Both the position numbers and the translations under genes were made by a program. A stretch of DNA of 64,000 nt, taken from the NCBI RefSeq assembly GCF_005239225.2, contig NC_133295.1:9548001-9612000 (forward strand). The letters run 5' to 3'. Within the stretch, counting starts at the first letter, position 1. The number at the start of each line of letters is the position of its first letter. The stretch comes from Populus alba (taxonomy: Eukaryota; Streptophyta; Magnoliopsida; Malpighiales; Salicaceae). Of this stretch, positions 63,801-64,000 are shown piece by piece. The notes beneath the pieces are model-generated. The model was not told the DNA's origin. It saw only the letters and a list, made by a program, of their open reading frames with translations, and made no database searches.

Positions 63801-64000
63801 GTCAAACATTGTGAGCGGATGATGGAGGAGTCGGGGTCGCGGAGACGGCGAGTAATGTAAGAGAGGATTTTAGGGAGAGAACTGGAGAGAGAATTGGAAT
63901 AGAGATGAGAGAGAGTTGAGAGAAGGTGAAGGCAGTGTTTGCGTACAAATGGCTTGTCGGTAGAGTCAGTGGAGAGAATGCAAGAGAGGAAAGTAGAAAG
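60858..64000 (-). CDS. TORTIFOLIA1/SPIRAL2-like microtubule-associated protein, 3' part (N-terminus beyond window)
   Basis: Plant-specific HEAT-repeat protein that binds cortical microtubules and influences growth direction. Minus-strand exons: 64000-63335 (continues beyond the window), 63242-63134, 62764-62196, 61975-61583, then a predicted 35-nt exon 60963-60929 and a final base at 60858 completing TGA. Phases agree, giving about 590 visible residues. The first part reads CILSTDSTDKPFVRKHCL, IGSALCLAAAID and STEDWNSRKAAAEALRKLA up to CLKVFESRRFDK, matching the TOG-like HEAT domain of the family. The middle is basic and Ser-rich. LVQIERQQSSLLDLLQ|SFIGSSQNGMHSLETRV is a conserved TOR1-like coiled-coil segment. 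The long C-terminal domain of TOR1 itself is absent, as in shorter paralogues (e.g. At5g62580, from memory). The end is uncertain: read-through at 61583 would add VTQQ and stop at 61568-61570. A SINE sits between the last two main exons. Confidence 0.88.
60975..61088 (-). mobile_element. Short tRNA-derived SINE with poly-A tail, inside the TOR1-like gene
   Basis: On the minus strand: TAGCTCGACTAGTATTAG (box A-like, about 61067-61050), a C-rich stretch, then AAGAGGTTCTGAGTTCGAAC (box B within, about 61032-61013), TTCTCCTTCGT, and a poly-A tail of about 20 nt (about 60999-60980). This is the layout of short plant SINEs. The tail ends about 16 nt upstream of the predicted last coding exon of the TOR1-like gene. 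Confidence 0.75.

Noticed and set aside
63149..63860. Plus-strand open frames of 221 and 160 codons opposite the TOR1-like first exons
   Set aside because: Low-complexity Ser/Pro/Asn/Thr translations that mirror the GC-rich HEAT-repeat exon on the minus strand.

Overview
The window is nuclear DNA from a woody eudicot, most likely Salicaceae (Populus or Salix type). The reasons are very AT-rich intergenic DNA, long AT-rich introns with GT-AG borders, plant-specific gene families, and plant MITEs and tRNA-derived SINEs. Species was not determined.

Layout. (1) About 1-540 holds a decayed Ty3/gypsy gag remnant. (2) 1844-19891 (+) is a complete 27-exon gene for a transportin-SR / importin-beta protein (MOS14/TNPO3 type, about 959 aa), with a site II/telo-box/E2F promoter. 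(3) About 22.0-22.8 kb is a nested foldback element, just upstream of (4) 23212-26336 (+), a six-exon TOR-pathway S6 kinase (AGC kinase, about 469 aa). (5) 27651-28058 (+) is a small intronless unknown gene. (6) 28.1-38.7 kb is gene-poor and repeat-rich. It includes a degenerate tandem array of about 155-bp units carrying hairpins (32.5-34.15 kb). (7) 38730-40373 (-) is a three-exon 1R-MYB repressor-type transcription factor with a SHAQKHF motif. (8) 40.4-55 kb is mostly transposon debris: a Ty1/copia gag pseudogene, at least two MITEs, diverged direct repeats, and a GC-richer island of possible gene fragments at 50.3-51.8 kb. (9) 55093-56709 (+) is a two-exon gene for a 57-aa single-pass membrane protein. 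(10) 56.7-60.8 kb holds more MITE copies, a perfect 3 x 54-bp tandem repeat and a SINE. (11) About 60858-64000 (-) is the 3' part of a TORTIFOLIA1/SPIRAL2-like microtubule-associated protein gene that runs off the window end. A second SINE lies next to its last predicted coding exon.

The genes are independent eukaryotic transcription units, not an operon. MOS14 imports SR splicing factors, S6K is a TOR effector for translation and growth, the MYB is a repressor-type regulator, and the TOR1-like protein acts on cortical microtubules. From memory, the Arabidopsis MOS14 gene (At5g62600) also lies near a TOR1-like gene (At5g62580), so this interval may keep ancestral microsynteny. All exon borders were inferred by reading splice sites and recalled family sequences, not by transcript alignment. 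No wholly new protein system was found. The most unusual items are the hairpin satellite array, the nested foldback, a stopless in-frame intron, a GC-AG intron and a poison-exon-like segment in the transportin gene, and the SINE next to the TOR1-like terminal exon.
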